From positions 1 through 64,000 of the forward strand of contig CAJPJR010000007.1 in assembly GCA_905369775.1 (NCBI GenBank): a stretch of 64,000 bases of DNA. The letters are read 5' to 3'. Within the stretch, counting starts at the first letter, position 1; the number at the start of each line of letters is the position of its first letter. Positions 62,689-64,000 of the stretch are shown one piece after another. A program made the position numbers and the translations under genes. The notes under the pieces are model-generated. The model saw only the letters and a list, made by a program, of their open reading frames with translations. It did not search any database and had not been told where the DNA came from. Origin of the DNA: Prevotellaceae bacterium UBA1746. Lineage in GTDB: Bacteria; Bacteroidota; Bacteroidia; Bacteroidales; Bacteroidaceae.

Positions 62689-63279
62689 ATGATTTCAGAC
62701 TCCGACGTTTTTTCCATCGGGCGATTCACCCGCACGCACGGCATTCACGGCGAAATCGAACTGCAGTTCACCGACGATGTCTTCGATCGCGGTGAAGCCG
62801 ACTACGTATTTCTCAAGATCGACGGACTCTACGTGCCGTTCTTCCTCGAAGACTATCGTTTCAAAGGGAGCGAATCGGCGCTGTTCACCCTCGACGGCAT
62901 CGACAGCGACACCGCCGCGCGAGAACTTGTGGGACACACCGTCTATTACCCCCTCGATGCCCGCCCCGCCGAGGACGAAGAGACCGTTTCGTCGCTTCGG
63001 GCTTTCACCGGCTTCCAAGTGCTCCTGGTCGATCACGGCGCACTCGACGCAGAGGCTGAGGCCGGCGACGAAGAAGGCGAAGGAGGACTGCCGACTCTCG
63101 AGCTCGGCACGGTGCGCCACGTCGAAACCACAACGGCCAACACCCTGCTCACGGTCGAAACACACGACGGAGAAGAGGTGCTCCTCCCGTTGCACGACGA
63201 TTTTGTGGTGGACTATGACCTCCGCGCCCGACTGCTCTTGCTCGATGTGCCCGACGGACTGATCGACCTTAACGACTGA
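62689..63279 (+). CDS. rimM: 16S rRNA processing protein RimM
   Basis: A 196-residue protein. The N-terminal beta-barrel domain starts with FSIGRFTRTHGIHGEIEL, the family signature, and the PRC-barrel domain follows from about 100. An acidic insertion (AEAEAGDEEGEGG, near 123-136) lengthens the linker strand. RimM binds ribosomal protein S19 and helps 30S maturation. It lies 24 nt after murA. Confidence 0.94.
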   Translation: MISDSDVFSIGRFTRTHGIHGEIELQFTDDVFDRGEADYVFLKIDGLYVPFFLEDYRFKGSESALFTLDGIDSDTAARELVGHTVYYPLDARPAEDEETVSSLRAFTGFQVLLVDHGALDAEAEAGDEEGEGGLPTLELGTVRHVETTTANTLLTVETHDGEEVLLPLHDDFVVDYDLRARLLLLDVPDGLIDLND

Positions 63280-63293
63280 ATGTCAACAACACG

Positions 63294-64000
63294 ATGAAAC
63301 GAATTGCCATCCTCGGTTCGACCGGCTCCATCGGCACGCAAACCCTCGACGTGGTGCGCGAACATGCCGACGAATACGAGGCCTATGCCCTCACGGCGGG
63401 GCACAATGCCGAATTACTGATCGCACAAGCGCGCGAATTTCACCCCGAAGTGGTGGTCATCGCCGACGAATCGCGCTACGAAACGGTGCGCGAAGCACTG
63501 GCCGACCTACCGATTAAAGTGTGGGCGGGCGCCGAAGCCATCTGCGACGTTGCCCGACTGCCCGAAGTGGACGTGGTGGTGACGGCCATGGTGGGTTTCG
63601 CCGGTCTCCGCCCCACAGTGGCGGCCATCGAAGCCGGCAAAACCATCGCACTGGCCAACAAGGAAACGCTCGTTGTTGCGGGCGAACTCATTACGGAGCT
63701 CGCCGTGAAACACCGCGCGCCGATTCTGCCCGTGGACAGCGAGCACAGCGCCATCTTCCAGAGCTTGGTGGGCGAAGACGGCAATGCCATCGACAAAATC
63801 CTCCTCACCGCCTCGGGAGGCCCCTTCCGCACGACGCCCATCGAGGAGTTGGCGAACGTTACCGCGGCGCGCGCCCTGAAACACCCCAACTGGGAGATGG
63901 GCGCCAAGATCACGATCGACAGCGCCACGATGATGAACAAGGGCTTCGAGATGATCGAAGCCAAATGGCTCTTCGGCGTCGAACCGGAGCGCATCGAAGT
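63294..64000 (+). CDS. dxr: 1-Deoxy-D-xylulose 5-phosphate reductoisomerase (partial)
   Basis: The first 235 codons are in the window, the rest runs past its end. The NADPH motif ILGSTGSIGTQTLDVV is at residues 6-21; LANKETLVVAGE is near 118, VDSEHSAIFQ near 145 (metal ligands Asp and Glu), SGGPFR near 170 and HPNWEMGAKITIDSATMMNKGFE near 193. It makes MEP in the non-mevalonate isoprenoid pathway. It starts 14 nt after rimM and has a short leader only, so it is probably co-transcribed. Confidence 0.96.
   Translation, partial: MKRIAILGSTGSIGTQTLDVVREHADEYEAYALTAGHNAELLIAQAREFHPEVVVIADESRYETVREALADLPIKVWAGAEAICDVARLPEVDVVVTAMVGFAGLRPTVAAIEAGKTIALANKETLVVAGELITELAVKHRAPILPVDSEHSAIFQSLVGEDGNAIDKILLTASGGPFRTTPIEELANVTAARALKHPNWEMGAKITIDSATMMNKGFEMIEAKWLFGVEPERIE

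Overview
The window is about 64 kb of a high-GC member of the Bacteroidales (Bacteroidetes). Several things point there. The -7 promoter boxes have the Bacteroidetes form TAnnTTTG, often with TTTG or TTG 19-20 nt upstream. MurF and alanine racemase are fused and sit next to a GSCFA gene. The order DUF4290-murA-rimM-dxr is typical of the order. The 5S rRNA has the Bacteroidetes look, and one small protein belongs to a class common in these genomes. I cannot name a genus.

Layout. (1) 1-845: the 3' end of an rRNA operon (5S plus terminator), then a small Cys-rich protein gene in an AT-richer patch. (2) 1077-3480, minus: an NfeD-like protein and a flotillin, with promoter and terminator. (3) 3868-25861, plus: a 20-gene cluster of the aryl-polyene/flexirubin-like type. 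It has a ketoreductase, three ketosynthases (two with a KS-like C-terminal domain that lacks the cysteine), two ACPs, two hotdog dehydratases, a thioesterase, a methyltransferase, a CoA-ligase-like enzyme, two carotenoid-desaturase-like flavoproteins, three acyltransferases (one fused to a glycosyltransferase), LolA, a lipoprotein, a small drug/lipid-type transporter and an MMPL exporter with a long cytosolic tail. Together they look able to build a polyunsaturated acyl chain on ACP, transfer it to a membrane lipid or sugar-lipid and move it to the outer membrane. No aromatic ammonia lyase or dialkylresorcinol genes are present, so the starter unit is open.

(4) 25896-35008, minus: six genes that look like one operon with a clear promoter and terminator: a lipoprotein esterase, GSCFA, MurF-Alr, an SGNH hydrolase, an MBOAT O-acyltransferase and a DHHW/AlgX-like protein. 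The last three look like a cell-envelope O-acetylation set. (5) 35041-35355: an inverted-repeat element dense in CCTTCAC/GTGAAGG. (6) 35616-38008, plus: pta-ackA, making acetate and ATP. (7) 38189-41305: a secreted sialidase and its terminator. (8) 41558-46716, minus: TolC, HlyD and two ABC-2 permeases with no ATPase beside them. (9) 47548-51552, plus: three poorly known envelope genes, one a lipoprotein with a CXXCH motif. (10) 51599-54958, plus: carboxynorspermidine dehydrogenase, a 59-residue small protein and a NupG-like transporter. (11) 55077-57651, minus: LysR regulator, two-part YjjPB/ThrE-like exporter and a small membrane protein. (12) 58055-59444, minus: myo-inositol-1-phosphate synthase. 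(13) 59978-64000, plus: tsaB, DUF4290, murA, rimM and the start of dxr, cut by the window end.

Two non-coding patterns cut across the window. At least four intergenic stretches (13409, 21017, 47367, 59701) carry 3-5 degenerate units with an exact 21-nt period. The pta upstream region carries the 315-bp inverted-repeat element. No tRNA, CRISPR array, transposase or riboswitch was recognised.
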